DNA of 64,000 bases from Gammaproteobacteria bacterium (GCA_026004975.1 BPKE01000002.1:1-64000); one strand, 5' to 3'; shown: positions 9,779 through 18,952, counted from the first letter of the stretch. A program made the numbers and translations. Notes: generated from the sequence alone by a model not told the origin.

Positions 9779-9804
9779 CTGCGCTGCGACAACGAGAACG
9801 AAAA

Positions 9805-10974
9805 ATGAACGCCCCTGCTCGCGCCCGTTTCGCCCTGTTCGCCCTGGGTTTCCGACCGTTTTTCCTCGCCGCCTGTCTCTACGCGGTGCTCGCCGTCGTG
9901 CCCTGGTGGTTCGTTTACACCGGTGCGCTGGCGCTGCCCGCCGGTGTGGCGCCGTTCCACTGGCACGCCCACGAGATGGTGTGGGGCTACGCGATGGCCG
10001 TGATCGCCGGCTTCTTGCTGACCGCGGTGCGCAACTGGACGGGCGAAGCGACGCCGCAGGGCGCGCCCCTCGCCGCCCTGGTCCTCGTCTGGGCGCTGGC
10101 ACGCGCCTGGCCGTGGCTGGATACGCCGGCCACGCTGTGGATCGAAGGGCTGTGGTATGCCGCCCTGATCGTCGCCGTCGCCCGCCCCATCGTCCGCGCC
10201 CGGCAGTGGCGGCAACTGGGCATTCTCTCCAAGCTGTTGCTGCTGGCCGCCGCCGACGCCCTCTATCACCTGGCGGCGGCCGGCCACGTCGCGCTGGCGC
10301 CGCGCACCGGTTTGTACCTCGGCCTGTACCTGGTGCTGGCCCTGGTGCTGACCATCGGCCGCCGGGTGATCCCGTTCTTCACCGAGCGCGGCGTCGGCGA
10401 ACCGGTGCTGCTGCGCAATCACCGCGCCGTGGACGCCGCCTGCCTGATCGTCTTCCTGCTGTTCGCCTTCGCCGACGCCTTCGCTGCCCCGCGCGGCTGG
10501 GTGGCGGCCGGCGCCGCCGTGCTCGCGGTCCTGCACGCCTACCGCCTGGCCGGCTGGTTCACCCCCGGCATCCTGCGCCGGCCGCTGCTGTGGAGCCTGC
10601 ATCTGGGCTACGCGTTCATCGTCGCCGGCTTCGCCCTCTATGCGCTGAGCCTGTGGCTGGGGTCATCGCCCTTCCCCGCCCTGCACGCCTTCGCCTACGG
10701 CGGCATCGGCCTGACCAGCGCCAGCATGATGGCCCGCGTTTCGCTGGGCCACACCGGCCGCAACGTCCATGCCCCGCCGCCCTGGGTCGGGCCGCTGCTG
10801 GGCCTGCTGGCGGCCGGCGCGCTGCTGCGCGTCGCCGGTCCGCTGCTGGTCCCGGCCGCCCAGCGCGGTTTCATCGCCGCGAGCGCGCTCCTCTGGGTGC
10901 TGGCCTTCCTCGGGCTGGCGGCCCTCTACCTGCCGCTGTGGTGCGCGCCGCGCGCCGACGGCCGCCCGGACTGA
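9805..10974 (+). CDS. nnrS: NnrS, haem- and copper-containing membrane protein of the NO response
   Basis: 389 residues with about 12 hydrophobic helices. Recognised by the NnrS N-terminus ([15 protein letters not shown]), the [19 protein letters not shown] segment with putative haem/copper histidines, the RNWTG motif, and [13 protein letters not shown]. NnrS is induced with denitrification genes and protects against nitrosative stress; its molecular mechanism is still unclear. The start has only a weak ribosome site (GAGAACGAAAA). fabA follows after 21 bp on the same strand. Confidence 0.92.
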   Translation: MNAPARARFALFALGFRPFFLAACLYAVLAVVPWWFVYTGALALPAGVAPFHWHAHEMVWGYAMAVIAGFLLTAVRNWTGEATPQGAPLAALVLVWALARAWPWLDTPATLWIEGLWYAALIVAVARPIVRARQWRQLGILSKLLLLAAADALYHLAAAGHVALAPRTGLYLGLYLVLALVLTIGRRVIPFFTERGVGEPVLLRNHRAVDAACLIVFLLFAFADAFAAPRGWVAAGAAVLAVLHAYRLAGWFTPGILRRPLLWSLHLGYAFIVAGFALYALSLWLGSSPFPALHAFAYGGIGLTSASMMARVSLGHTGRNVHAPPPWVGPLLGLLAAGALLRVAGPLLVPAAQRGFIAASALLWVLAFLGLAALYLPLWCAPRADGRPD

Positions 10975-10995
10975 ACCCCGAACCAAGGATCCACC

Positions 10996-11502
10996 ATGCC
11001 CGACGCGACCTGCTTCGAACGCGAAGCCCTGCTCGCCTGCGCCCGCGGCGAATTGTTCGGACCGGACGGCCCGCGCCTGCCGGACGAACCCATGCTGATG
11101 TTCGACCGCATCGGCGGCATCGCCGCCGACGGCGGCCGCCATGGCCTGGGATGGGTCGAGGCCGAGCTGGCCATCGAGCCCGGACTGTGGTTCTTCGCCT
11201 GCCATTTCCGGGACGACCCGGTGATGCCCGGCTGCCTCGGGCTGGATGCGATGTGGCAACTGCTCGGCTTCTACCTCGGCTGGCGCGGCGGCCGCGGGCG
11301 CGGGCGCGCGCTCGGCGTCGGCCGGGTGCGCTTTCGCGGCCAGGTCCAGCCGCAACACCGCCGTGTGACGTACCGGCTGGATATCAAGCGCCTGCTCATG
11401 AAACAATCGCCGCTGGCCTGGGCGGACGCGACGCTGTGCGCCGACGGCGAACAGATCTACCGCGCCGAGGACCTGCAGGTCGGCCTGTTCACCCGGCTCT
11501 GA
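10996..11502 (+). CDS. fabA: 3-hydroxydecanoyl-ACP dehydratase/isomerase
   Basis: 168 residues, a full-length FabA. It dehydrates 3-hydroxyacyl-ACP and isomerises trans-2- to cis-3-decenoyl-ACP, the branch point of anaerobic unsaturated fatty acid synthesis. The catalytic His is in [16 protein letters not shown], which also holds the catalytic Asp, and the family core [15 protein letters not shown] follows. AAGGA lies 7 bases before the ATG. It is paired with fabB and sits behind nnrS. Confidence 0.95.
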   Translation: MPDATCFEREALLACARGELFGPDGPRLPDEPMLMFDRIGGIAADGGRHGLGWVEAELAIEPGLWFFACHFRDDPVMPGCLGLDAMWQLLGFYLGWRGGRGRGRALGVGRVRFRGQVQPQHRRVTYRLDIKRLLMKQSPLAWADATLCADGEQIYRAEDLQVGLFTRL

Positions 11503-11534
11503 TCCGATTCCCCGCGACCGAAACGAGGATGTCC

Positions 11535-12749
11535 ATGCGCCGCATCGTCATCACCGGGGTGGGCGTCGTCTCGCCCCTCGGCCACGATCTCGACAGCGTC
11601 GCCGCGCGCCTGCGCCGCGGCGAATCCGGCCTGCGCCCGGCGGACGATTACCGGGAGATGGGGCTGCGCAGCCAGGTGTGCGGCCGCATCGAGCTCGACC
11701 CGGCCGAACACATCGAACGCAAGGCCCTGCGCATGATGGGCGACGCGGCCGCCTACGCCTACCTGGCCATGGCGCAGGCGGTGGCCGACGCCGGCCTCGA
11801 CGAGAACACCCTGCGCAGCGAGCGCACCGGGCTGATCGTGGGTTCCGGCGGCGGCTCGAACCGCGACATCATCGAGTCGGCCGACCTGCTGCGCAGCCGC
11901 GGCGTGCGCAAGATCGGCCCCTACCGCGTGCCGCGGGCGATGAGCAGCACCACCTCGGCGGTGCTCTCCACCTATTTCGGCCTGCGCGGGCCGAGCTATT
12001 CGATCAGTTCGGCCTGCGCGACCAGCGCCCATTGCATCGGCGCCGCGGCCGAGCAGATCCAGCTCGGCAAGGCGGAGGTGATGTTCGCCGGCGGCGGTGA
12101 GGCCGAGGACTGGACGCTGGCCATGCTGTTCGACGCCATGGGCGCCCTGTCCACGGCCTACAACGACCGGCCGACCGCCGCTTCCCGGCCGTTCGACGCC
12201 GACCGCGACGGCTTCGTCATGGCCGGCGGCGGCGGCATCGTCGTGCTCGAAGACTTCGAACACGCCCGCGCCCGCGGCGCGAAGATCTGGGCGGAACTGG
12301 TCGGCTACGGGGCGACCTCGGACGGTTACGACATGGTCGCCCCCTCGGGCGAAGGGGCGGTGCGCTGCATGCGCCAGGCGCTCGCCGGCCTCGACACCCC
12401 GGTGGACTACATCAACGCCCATGGCACCGGCACACCGGTGGGCGACGTGCGCGAACTGGGCGCGATCGTCGAGGTCTTCGGCGAAAACGTGCCGCCGATC
12501 AGTTCCACCAAGTCGCTCACCGGCCATGCCCTCGGGGCCGCCGGTGTGCACGAGGTGATCTACTGCCTGCTGATGATGCGCGACGGCTTCATCGCCCCGT
12601 CGGCGAACATCGACCGCCTGGATCCCCAGGCGGAAGGCCTGCCGATCGTGCGCGCGCCGCGGGAAAACGTGCGCCTGGACACGGTGCTGTCCAACAGCTT
12701 CGGCTTCGGCGGCGCCAACGCCAGCCTGGTGTTGCGGCGCTTGCCGTGA
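11535..12749 (+). CDS. fabB: Beta-ketoacyl-ACP synthase I
   Basis: 404 residues, typical of KAS I. It elongates the cis-3-decenoyl-ACP made by FabA. The nucleophilic Cys is in SSACATSAH, and the two catalytic histidines are in [11 protein letters not shown] and TGHALGAAG; the C-terminal [11 protein letters not shown] is intact. GAGG sits directly against the upstream ATG at 11529, so the ATG at 11535 (spacing 6) is preferred. Its TGA overlaps the GTG of pdxH by 4 bases. Confidence 0.95.
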   Translation: MRRIVITGVGVVSPLGHDLDSVAARLRRGESGLRPADDYREMGLRSQVCGRIELDPAEHIERKALRMMGDAAAYAYLAMAQAVADAGLDENTLRSERTGLIVGSGGGSNRDIIESADLLRSRGVRKIGPYRVPRAMSSTTSAVLSTYFGLRGPSYSISSACATSAHCIGAAAEQIQLGKAEVMFAGGGEAEDWTLAMLFDAMGALSTAYNDRPTAASRPFDADRDGFVMAGGGGIVVLEDFEHARARGAKIWAELVGYGATSDGYDMVAPSGEGAVRCMRQALAGLDTPVDYINAHGTGTPVGDVRELGAIVEVFGENVPPISSTKSLTGHALGAAGVHEVIYCLLMMRDGFIAPSANIDRLDPQAEGLPIVRAPRENVRLDTVLSNSFGFGGANASLVLRRLP

Positions 12750-13384
12750 AGCTCGAAGACCTGCGCCGCGAGTACACCGGCCACGGGCTGTCGCGGCGCG
12801 ACCTCGACCCCGACCCGCTGCAGCAGTTGCGCGCCTGGCTCGCCCAGGCGATCGACGCCGGCCTGGTCGACCCCACGGCCATGGTGCTGGCCAGCGTCGG
12901 CCCCGACGGCCGACCCAGCCAGCGGGTCGTGCTGCTCAAGGACGCGGACGCGCGCGGCTTGACCTTCTACACCAACCTGGAAAGCCGCAAGGCCCGGGAA
13001 CTGCTGGCCCATCCCCGGGCCAGCGCGCTCTTCCCCTGGCTCGGCCTGTGCCGGCAGGTGAGCGTCGAGGGCCGCATCGAAGCGGTGCCGGAAGCCGAGG
13101 CCGACCGCTACTTCGCGAGCCGGCCGCGCGACAGCCAGCTCGCCGCCTGGGCCTCACCGCAGAGCCGCCCGCTGGCCTCGCGCCGCGCGCTGGACGCCGC
13201 CTTCGCCGAACAGGCCGCCCGCTTCGCCGGCCGGCCGGTGCCGCGACCGCCGTTCTGGGGCGGCCTGCGCCTGGTGCCGGAGCGCTACGAGTTCTGGCAG
13301 GGCCGGGAGAACCGCCTGCACGACCGTTTCGTCTACGAAAAAGACGGGGCGGGCCGCTGGCGGATCCAGCGGCTCGCCCCATGA
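12746..13384 (+). CDS. pdxH: Pyridoxamine/pyridoxine 5'-phosphate oxidase
   Basis: 212 residues from a GTG overlapping the fabB stop (GTGA), so probably translationally coupled. FMN-dependent enzyme of pyridoxal phosphate salvage and synthesis. It shows [37 protein letters not shown], and the C-terminal [24 protein letters not shown] block that closes the FMN/PNP site. Pairing with fabAB is unusual, and no shared pathway is obvious. Confidence 0.95.
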   Translation: MKLEDLRREYTGHGLSRRDLDPDPLQQLRAWLAQAIDAGLVDPTAMVLASVGPDGRPSQRVVLLKDADARGLTFYTNLESRKARELLAHPRASALFPWLGLCRQVSVEGRIEAVPEAEADRYFASRPRDSQLAAWASPQSRPLASRRALDAAFAEQAARFAGRPVPRPPFWGGLRLVPERYEFWQGRENRLHDRFVYEKDGAGRWRIQRLAP

Positions 13385-13400
13385 GACGGGCCGAAGGGCC

Positions 13401-15233
13401 TCAGTCGCCGAGCTGCACGCCGATCAGACGGGCTTCCAGGCGCCCGTCGGCGGCCTCGTAGCGTCCCATCGCGCGCAGGCGCAACAGCCGCCGCGTGCCG
13501 TCCAGGCGTTCGGCCAGGGCGGTGACGAAGGCGCCGAAATCGCTCCACACGCTCACGCCGCCATCGTCCTTGATCGCCCACAGGCCGACCGCGGCGGGCG
13601 CCAGCGTGCCGAGCGCCGCCGCATCGTCGCTGAACACCGGGCCGCGGCGCAGACCCAGGCAGTCGGCCGCCGCCAGGGCGCTCGGATCGAACACCAGGCC
13701 GGTCTCGTCCAGCGCGGCGAACGCCGCGTCCGTCCCGGCCGCCCATTCGGCGAAAAACACCGCGCGCGCCTCGCCGTAATCGGCCACCGAGAGCGCCTCG
13801 AAATCGGGCGGCGCGGCGCCGAAGTCGGTGACGAAACCGGTGACCCGAACCGGGTCGTCCACGGCCACGTCGGCCGGGGTCAGGGCCGCGGGCAAGACCA
13901 CCTCGTAGTTGGCCGGGTCGGCGTCCTGTTCGGGCGCGCCGCCGGTGCCGCCGAAGTCGTAGGCGCCGACCGGACGGCCGTTGATGCGCTGCAGGTCGAG
14001 GTTCACCTGGCCGTCCTGCACTTGCGTCACGACCCCGTCGACATGGCTGGGCACGATGCGCACGGCGTCGGCGGCGAGCGACAGATCACCGTCGGTCTCG
14101 CTCAGGCTGCCGAAGGCGGTGATCCGGCTGCCCACCGACACCGCCGCCGCCTCCAGCGGGCTGCCCGCCGCGCCGGCGCGGAACACGCGCGTTTCGGCGC
14201 TCAAGACCACCTGCAGATCGCGGCGGTAATCGACCCGGCCGTCCCGGCGCAGCAGGCTCGAGCCGGCCACGACCACGGTGTCGCCGGTCCGCGCCAGCAC
14301 CGTGCCGTGCACCACGTCGGCCTCGCCGCCCGGCACGGACGAACCCGCATACACCTCCGCGGCGAGGAAGCGCCGCGCCGTGCGCGCCCAGCGGCCGAAG
14401 GCGACGGTCGCCGTGCCCGCCGGCTTCTCGGCCAGCGCGCGCAGGCCGTCCTCGCCCGTGTAAGACACGCCGTCGATCTCGAAGACCGTTTCGGCTTCGG
14501 TGTAGACCCGCAGGCGGCCGAAGTCGCCGTCACGCCGGTGCCCGGGGCGCAGGCCGAGGCGGTAATACCCCTCCTCGACGGCCACCTCGGCCAAGGGCCC
14601 GCGCAGCCGGAAGGTCTTGTCCTCGACCGCGGCGACGTCGGCCACCAGGAAGGGCTCGACGGTCACCCGCGGCGGGTCCACCGAGAGATCGACCCGGTTC
14701 GACAACCCCAGGTCGAAATCGAGCGTGAGCAGCGCCGGCGTGCCGGGCGCGACCCGCAGCGGGGCGTCGTCGTCCAGGCGCAGCGCCAGCTCCAGCGTCG
14801 TCACGGGCGCGCCCTCGGCATCCACCACCTCGGCGGCGACCGCTTCCCCGCCCCGCTCCACTTCGATCTGTGCGGCGCTGAAATCCAGGGTGATCGTCCC
14901 GCCGACGTAGAAGCCCGCCGGCACGCTCACCGCCGCAACCAGTTCCGACAGTTCCGTGTACTGGGTGAAATCCAGGCGGGTGCTCTGCGGCAACACGTCC
15001 ACCCGCGTGCCGTCCCGGCGCGTCAAGCTCAGCGACTCGACGTCCACCACGTAACTGAGAAAGTCGCCGTCCAGGTCGGTGAGCGCCACCAGCAACTCGC
15101 CGCAATCCGTGCAGTCGGCCGTCTCGCCACCGCCTGCCGTGCCGGCGCCGTCGCCGCCGCCCGAACCGCAACCGCCGAGCAGGACCGCCAACAACAACCC
15201 GGCCCAGGTGCCGAGCCACCGTTTCGTCTTCAT
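13401..15233 (-). CDS. Large lipoprotein, DUF4382/DUF5666-like
   Basis: 610 residues with a lipoprotein signal: a hydrophobic stretch ending LLGGC, then a Gly-rich tether and a CTDC motif. The body is beta-rich. An N-terminal part (about 45-200; ALTDLDGDFLSYVVDVESL, VSVPAGFY) resembles DUF4382, and later repeats of the type VHGTVLARTGDTVVVAG and VDGVVTQVQDGQVNLDL resemble DUF5666 domains. No function is known; an outer-membrane or periplasmic surface protein is likely. The start has GGAGGAG 6 bases upstream. Convergent with pdxH, and divergent from the sigma factor cassette. Confidence 0.75.
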   Translation of the reverse strand: MKTKRWLGTWAGLLLAVLLGGCGSGGGDGAGTAGGGETADCTDCGELLVALTDLDGDFLSYVVDVESLSLTRRDGTRVDVLPQSTRLDFTQYTELSELVAAVSVPAGFYVGGTITLDFSAAQIEVERGGEAVAAEVVDAEGAPVTTLELALRLDDDAPLRVAPGTPALLTLDFDLGLSNRVDLSVDPPRVTVEPFLVADVAAVEDKTFRLRGPLAEVAVEEGYYRLGLRPGHRRDGDFGRLRVYTEAETVFEIDGVSYTGEDGLRALAEKPAGTATVAFGRWARTARRFLAAEVYAGSSVPGGEADVVHGTVLARTGDTVVVAGSSLLRRDGRVDYRRDLQVVLSAETRVFRAGAAGSPLEAAAVSVGSRITAFGSLSETDGDLSLAADAVRIVPSHVDGVVTQVQDGQVNLDLQRINGRPVGAYDFGGTGGAPEQDADPANYEVVLPAALTPADVAVDDPVRVTGFVTDFGAAPPDFEALSVADYGEARAVFFAEWAAGTDAAFAALDETGLVFDPSALAAADCLGLRRGPVFSDDAAALGTLAPAAVGLWAIKDDGGVSVWSDFGAFVTALAERLDGTRRLLRLRAMGRYEAADGRLEARLIGVQLGD

Positions 15234-15316
15234 GGTTCACTCCTCCGTTCGCGTCGATGCCGAACACGCCCGAAAAAACGCCCGCCGGCCGGCCGGGTTG
15301 ACGCGGACCGCGGGCC

Positions 15317-15348
15317 GATTCGCGAAAACGTGCGCGCGTTCACGAATC
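15317..15348. promoter_or_regulatory. Inverted repeat in the divergent lipoprotein/sigma intergenic region
   Basis: GATTCGCGAA (15317-15326) and TTCACGAATC (15339-15348) form a dyad with one mismatch and a 12-bp spacer. A TTGACG (15298-15303) precedes it. Its place between two divergent genes suits an operator for a dimeric regulator. No consensus for a known family was recognised. Confidence 0.35.
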
Positions 15349-15533
15349 CCCGGCCGCCGCACCGGAGCTGTCAACCGAAAGCCGCCGGCGGCGTTTCAAC
15401 CCAAGCCCGGCAACCCGAGAGAGGAACCCGCGATGACCGAGCCGCGCCGACCCGCCCTACCGCTCGGCTGGACCCGGCGGCCGCGCCGCGGCATCATCGC
15501 CCGGCCCGCGACCTCACAGAGGAGTGCCTTGCG

Positions 15534-16055
15534 CTGGCCAACGACCGCGAACTGGACGCCCTGCTGCGCCGCCTCGAGCGCCGCGCCTGGACGCTCGCGC
15601 GGCTCGCCCTGGGCGACGAGGAGGACGCCCTGGACGCGGTGCAGGACACCATGGTCCGGCTGGTCGAACGCTACGCCGACCGCCCGATCGAGGAATGCCG
15701 GGCGCTGTTCTACCGCATCCTTCACAACCGCATCGCCGACGCGCTGCGCGCGCGGGCGCGGCATCGGTTCGACGGCGGCGGCGAGGCCGCGGCCGCCGCG
15801 GCGGCCGAGCACCAGGCCGCCGGCCCCGCCTCGCCGCCCGATGCCCTGGCGCGCGAGCTCGCCCTGGCGGCCCTGGGCACCGCCCTCGCCGAGCTGCCGC
15901 GCCGCCAGCGCGAAGCCTTCGCCCTGCGCGTGCTGGAGGGCCTGGACGTGAACGACACCGCCGCCGCCATGGGGTGCAGCCCCGGCAGCGTGAAAACCCA
16001 CCTGGCGCGCGCCCTGGCCGCGCTGCGCGAACGCCTTGGAGCCCATTGGCCATGA
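15534..16055 (+). CDS. Sigma-70 family (ECF-like) RNA polymerase sigma factor, start unresolved
   Basis: The frame encodes region 2 (EDALDAVQDTMVRLVERYAD, RALFYRILHNRIADALRAR) and region 4 (LAELPRRQREAFALRVLEG, then the HTH AAMGCSPGSVKTHLARA). There is no ATG, GTG or TTG in this frame upstream of region 2. A CTG at 15534, 9 bases after GAGGAG, gives 173 residues, right for the family. An ATG at 15433 with a good GAGAGGAA site is in another frame, so a one-base loss between them is the alternative. Its stop overlaps the next ATG (ATGA). Probably controls an envelope function with the next three genes. Confidence 0.8.
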   Translation: MANDRELDALLRRLERRAWTLARLALGDEEDALDAVQDTMVRLVERYADRPIEECRALFYRILHNRIADALRARARHRFDGGGEAAAAAAAEHQAAGPASPPDALARELALAALGTALAELPRRQREAFALRVLEGLDVNDTAAAMGCSPGSVKTHLARALAALRERLGAHWP

Positions 16056-16402
16056 AACGCCCACCGCATCCGTCCGACCGCCGCCTGTGGCGCGCCGCCG
16101 CGGGCGCCTACCGTGCGGCCCTCGACGCCCCGGACCCGGCCCTGGACGCACGCCTGGCCGCGGCGCGCCGCGCCGCCCTCGCGCGCCGGCGGCCGGCTCT
16201 GCGGGCGCGGCTGCGGCCGGCCTTCGGCTGGGCCGCGGCGGCCCTGTTGCTGGCGCTCGCCTGGCGGCTGATGCCGCCGCCCGGGCCCTGGCCGGCCGGC
16301 GGGGAGGCGGCGGAATGGCTGCTCGCCGGCGAGGAGCCGGCCTTGCTGCTGGAACTGGATTTTTACCTGTGGCTGGCGGAGCAGGACCTCGATGCGGGCT
16401 GA
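16052..16402 (+). CDS. Single-pass membrane protein, possible anti-sigma factor (DUF3619-like)
   Basis: 116 residues, with an Arg/Ala-rich cytoplasmic N-terminus (DRRLWRAAAGAYRAALD), one TM helix (about 58-70, FGWAAAALLLALAWRL) and an acidic C-terminus ending ELDFYLWLAEQDLDAG. Size, topology and the 4-bp overlap with the sigma gene match the small membrane proteins paired with such sigma factors in other Proteobacteria. Regulation of the sigma factor is inferred, not shown. Confidence 0.6.
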   Translation: MKRPPHPSDRRLWRAAAGAYRAALDAPDPALDARLAAARRAALARRRPALRARLRPAFGWAAAALLLALAWRLMPPPGPWPAGGEAAEWLLAGEEPALLLELDFYLWLAEQDLDAG

Positions 16403-16610
16403 ACTCGCCGCCGGTCTCGCCCTGCTCGCGGCGCTCGCGCCGGTCCGGGCCGAAGCGCCGCCGGACCCGGCGCTGCTCGAATTCCTCGGCGAGTTCAGCG
16501 ACGAGACGGACCGCTGGATCGATCCATTGTGGCTGGAGCGCGCGCTCGGCGGCGAAGACCGCGAAGCGCCTGCCCGGGAGGATGGCAACGATGAACGCGA
16601 AAGCGATTGA
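16392..16610 (+). CDS. Small secreted protein of the sigma/DUF3106 cassette
   Basis: 72 residues: a signal peptide (MRAELAAGLALLAALAPVRAEA) and a short acidic mature part with LLEFLGEFSDETDRWIDPLWL. Overlaps the preceding gene by 11 bases and the next by 20, so it is coupled in one operon. Similar small secreted proteins accompany DUF3106 genes; the role is unknown. Confidence 0.6.
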   Translation: MRAELAAGLALLAALAPVRAEAPPDPALLEFLGEFSDETDRWIDPLWLERALGGEDREAPAREDGNDERESD

Positions 16611-17154
16611 AAACCGGCTGGGGCGACTGGCCGCCCTGGCCGCCCTGCTCCTCGCCCTCTGGCCGACCGGCGCCGCGGCGCAGCGCTGGGCCGAGCTGGA
16701 CGCGGACACCCAGAAGTGGCTCGCGCCGCTGGCCGAGCGCTGGGACACGCTGAGCAAGACGCAGCGCGCACGGCTGTTGCGCGGCCTGCGCCAGTGGCGG
16801 GCGATGAGCCCCGAGGAACGGGCGCGGGCGCGCGAACGCTTCGCAGAGTGGCAGCGCCTGAGCCCCGAACAACGCGCCGCGGTGCGCGCCCAGTACCGGC
16901 GTTTCCTGGCCCTGCCGCCGGAGAAGCGCCAACGCCTGCGCGGGATCTACCGGCAGTTCCAGGCGCTGCCGCCCGAACGCCGCGAGGCGTGGCGCCGGCG
17001 CTGGCGCGAACAGCACCCGGGCGTGCAGCGGCCGTGGCGCGACCGGCCGGCCGAACGCGACCGGCACGAGTTCCGGCCCGGGCTGGACCGGCGGCCGTGG
17101 CCGGATCGCGACCGGCCGGGCGGCCTGCGGCCGGGTCCGCCGCCGCGCCGCTGA
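16591..17154 (+). CDS. DUF3106 family periplasmic protein
   Basis: 187 residues with a signal peptide ending at about AAAQ. The mature part repeats a helical unit of the form L-x-P-E-x-R-x-x-x-R/W (MSPEERARARERF, LSPEQRAAVRAQYRRF, LPPEKRQRLRGIYRQF, LPPERREAWRRRW), followed by an Arg/Pro/Asp-rich tail. This is the DUF3106 pattern and recalls the Spy/CpxP-like helical fold of periplasmic stress proteins. GGGAGG lies 9 bases before this ATG but abuts the alternative ATG at 16582. The last gene of the sigma cassette. Confidence 0.8.
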   Translation: MNAKAIENRLGRLAALAALLLALWPTGAAAQRWAELDADTQKWLAPLAERWDTLSKTQRARLLRGLRQWRAMSPEERARARERFAEWQRLSPEQRAAVRAQYRRFLALPPEKRQRLRGIYRQFQALPPERREAWRRRWREQHPGVQRPWRDRPAERDRHEFRPGLDRRPWPDRDRPGGLRPGPPPRR

Positions 17155-17161
17155 AACGCGC

Positions 17162-18799
17162 TCAATCGAGCGGGTAAGCGGTCCAGCCGACGGTCCAGTC
17201 CGGACCCTCGGGCCGCACCGCCCCCAGGTGCCGCGCGCCCTCGTCCCAGAAGCCGTCGTCGGGCAACGCCACGGCGAGCGCCCGGAGGGCGGGCAAGGGC
17301 TCGGGACGGAAGCGCGGTGCGGCCGGATCGAAGGCGGTCGGCGGCAGGCCGCTCGCCTCGCTCACCTCGAGCCGCCCTTCGGGCCGGGTGAAAAACGCCG
17401 CCTCGTCGAAGCCGTCGTCGTCGTCGGCGAAGGCATCCGGATACAGCGGCCGGCCGTCCAGGCCGACCACGGCGCCGCGCTCGGCGGGAAACGCCGGGCC
17501 CGGCCCCGGCGCCAGCAGCGCGCCGCGCAAGCCCAAGCCGCCGTCCAACGCCACCCGCGCGGTGGCCCGGTTGCGCACGTCGACGATCTCGCCGGTCAAG
17601 CCGGCGGCGAGCAGGTTGCGGATGTCGGCGCCGGTGCCGTGCCGAAGCACCATGCCGCGTTGGATGCGCTTCGATTCGGGGGCGCCGAGCAGGGTGACAT
17701 TGGCCAGGCTCGGCGCCGAGCGCGGCTGGGCATCGTGACGGTCGGCGCGGTTGTCGGCCTCGATGGCGTTGTCGCCGCGCTCGGCGCCGAATTGCACGAT
17801 CACGAACTGCGCGGCGCCGGTCCAGCCTTCGTCCCAGTCCAGGCCGTCGTCACCGGGCTGGGTGATCAGCACATGGGAGAGCGTCACCGTGCCGCCGAAG
17901 ATTTCCACCCCGTCGTCCAGCGCCCGATGCACCTGAACGTGGCGCACGCGCGTGCCCAGGCCGCAGCCGGCCAAGGTGAGCCCGTTGAGCTCGTTGTCCC
18001 GGAACGCCTCGTAGCCGGCGAATTCGATGCGCACGTATTCGAGCACACCGCAGACGTGGTCCGGATCGCCCCCGCCGTAGGCGCCGCGCGGGTCACCGAT
18101 CGGCAGCCCTTCGATCATCGCCCCGACGCGGTTGACCGGGGCATTGCCCAGCAACATCAGGCCGCCCCAGTCCCCCGGCCGCCGTGAACCCGGCGGCCGG
18201 GCACTGGTGAAGACGATCGGCGCCCCGGGCGTACCGCGCGCCTCCAGCGTCGCGTGGCGCGTCACCACCAACGCCGAGCCGGGCTGGCCGAGCACCCGTG
18301 TCCCCGGCTCGATGCGCAAGCGCGCCGTGCCCTCCAGGTAGACGATCCCTTCGAGCAGATACACCGTGTCCGCGTGCCACACCCGATCGTCGTAGATCGA
18401 ACCGGACACGCGCTCGAGGCGGTGGCCGGGGGGCAACAGGCCGAGGGCGAACAGAAGGCCCAGCGCGCCGCCGACCAGGGCGACCAGCACGGTGGCCAGC
18501 ACCGCGCCCCGCGCTGCGGCCGTCCAGCCGCCGCCCGGCCGAACCGCTGCCGCCGGGGTGGGCGCCGTTGACAGGACGCCGGCACGGTCCAGCTGGGCCG
18601 CACGGCGCGCGAGCGCCACCAGCTCGGGGTGTTCGCCATGCAAGGCGCGCTCGATGAACTCGGCGCGCAGCGCCGAGTCGCGGATCAGGGCCGACAGGCT
18701 CACCGACTGCGCCCCTTCCAGACGGTGGCGCACGCCGGTCTGTTTCAGCGCCCACAGGACGTTGATCAACTGGATGCGGTCGCTCTCGGTCCGGTGCAT
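17162..18799 (-). CDS. Membrane-anchored right-handed beta-helix protein with N-terminal cytoplasmic domain
   Basis: 545 residues. An alpha-helical N-terminal domain (1-90, no signal peptide) is followed by a TM helix at about 95-120 and then a long extracytoplasmic beta-helix. The latter is marked by VYLEGTARLRIEPGTRVLG, ATLEARGTPGAPIVFTSA, WGGLMLLGNAPVN and DGVEIFGGTVTLSHVLI, as in outer-surface proteins of Alteromonadales and Bacteroidetes. A cytoplasmic helical domain joined to such a beta-helix is unusual. GAGGAGGGAAC precedes the ATG at 18799. Divergent from the Dnr-like gene. Function unknown; adhesion or polysaccharide binding is only a guess. Confidence 0.7.
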   Translation of the reverse strand: MHRTESDRIQLINVLWALKQTGVRHRLEGAQSVSLSALIRDSALRAEFIERALHGEHPELVALARRAAQLDRAGVLSTAPTPAAAVRPGGGWTAAARGAVLATVLVALVGGALGLLFALGLLPPGHRLERVSGSIYDDRVWHADTVYLLEGIVYLEGTARLRIEPGTRVLGQPGSALVVTRHATLEARGTPGAPIVFTSARPPGSRRPGDWGGLMLLGNAPVNRVGAMIEGLPIGDPRGAYGGGDPDHVCGVLEYVRIEFAGYEAFRDNELNGLTLAGCGLGTRVRHVQVHRALDDGVEIFGGTVTLSHVLITQPGDDGLDWDEGWTGAAQFVIVQFGAERGDNAIEADNRADRHDAQPRSAPSLANVTLLGAPESKRIQRGMVLRHGTGADIRNLLAAGLTGEIVDVRNRATARVALDGGLGLRGALLAPGPGPAFPAERGAVVGLDGRPLYPDAFADDDDGFDEAAFFTRPEGRLEVSEASGLPPTAFDPAAPRFRPEPLPALRALAVALPDDGFWDEGARHLGAVRPEGPDWTVGWTAYPLD

Positions 18800-18952
18800 G
18801 TTCCCTCCTCGATCGACCCCGCGGGCGGGGCCGAATGCGAAACGGCGGGCGCCCCCCGCCGGGCTCGGCCGGCAGGGTAACGACGATGCGTTTCAAAACG
18901 ATCACAAGGGTGCCCTTGCCCGGCCCGACGCCTTTGGGCACACTGCCGGGCC

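Noticed and set aside
9633-12749. A 1038-codon open frame spanning nnrS, fabA and fabB
   Set aside because: Only its last 405 codons (fabB) are real; the rest runs out of frame under nnrS and fabA, as expected in high-G+C DNA with few stop codons.
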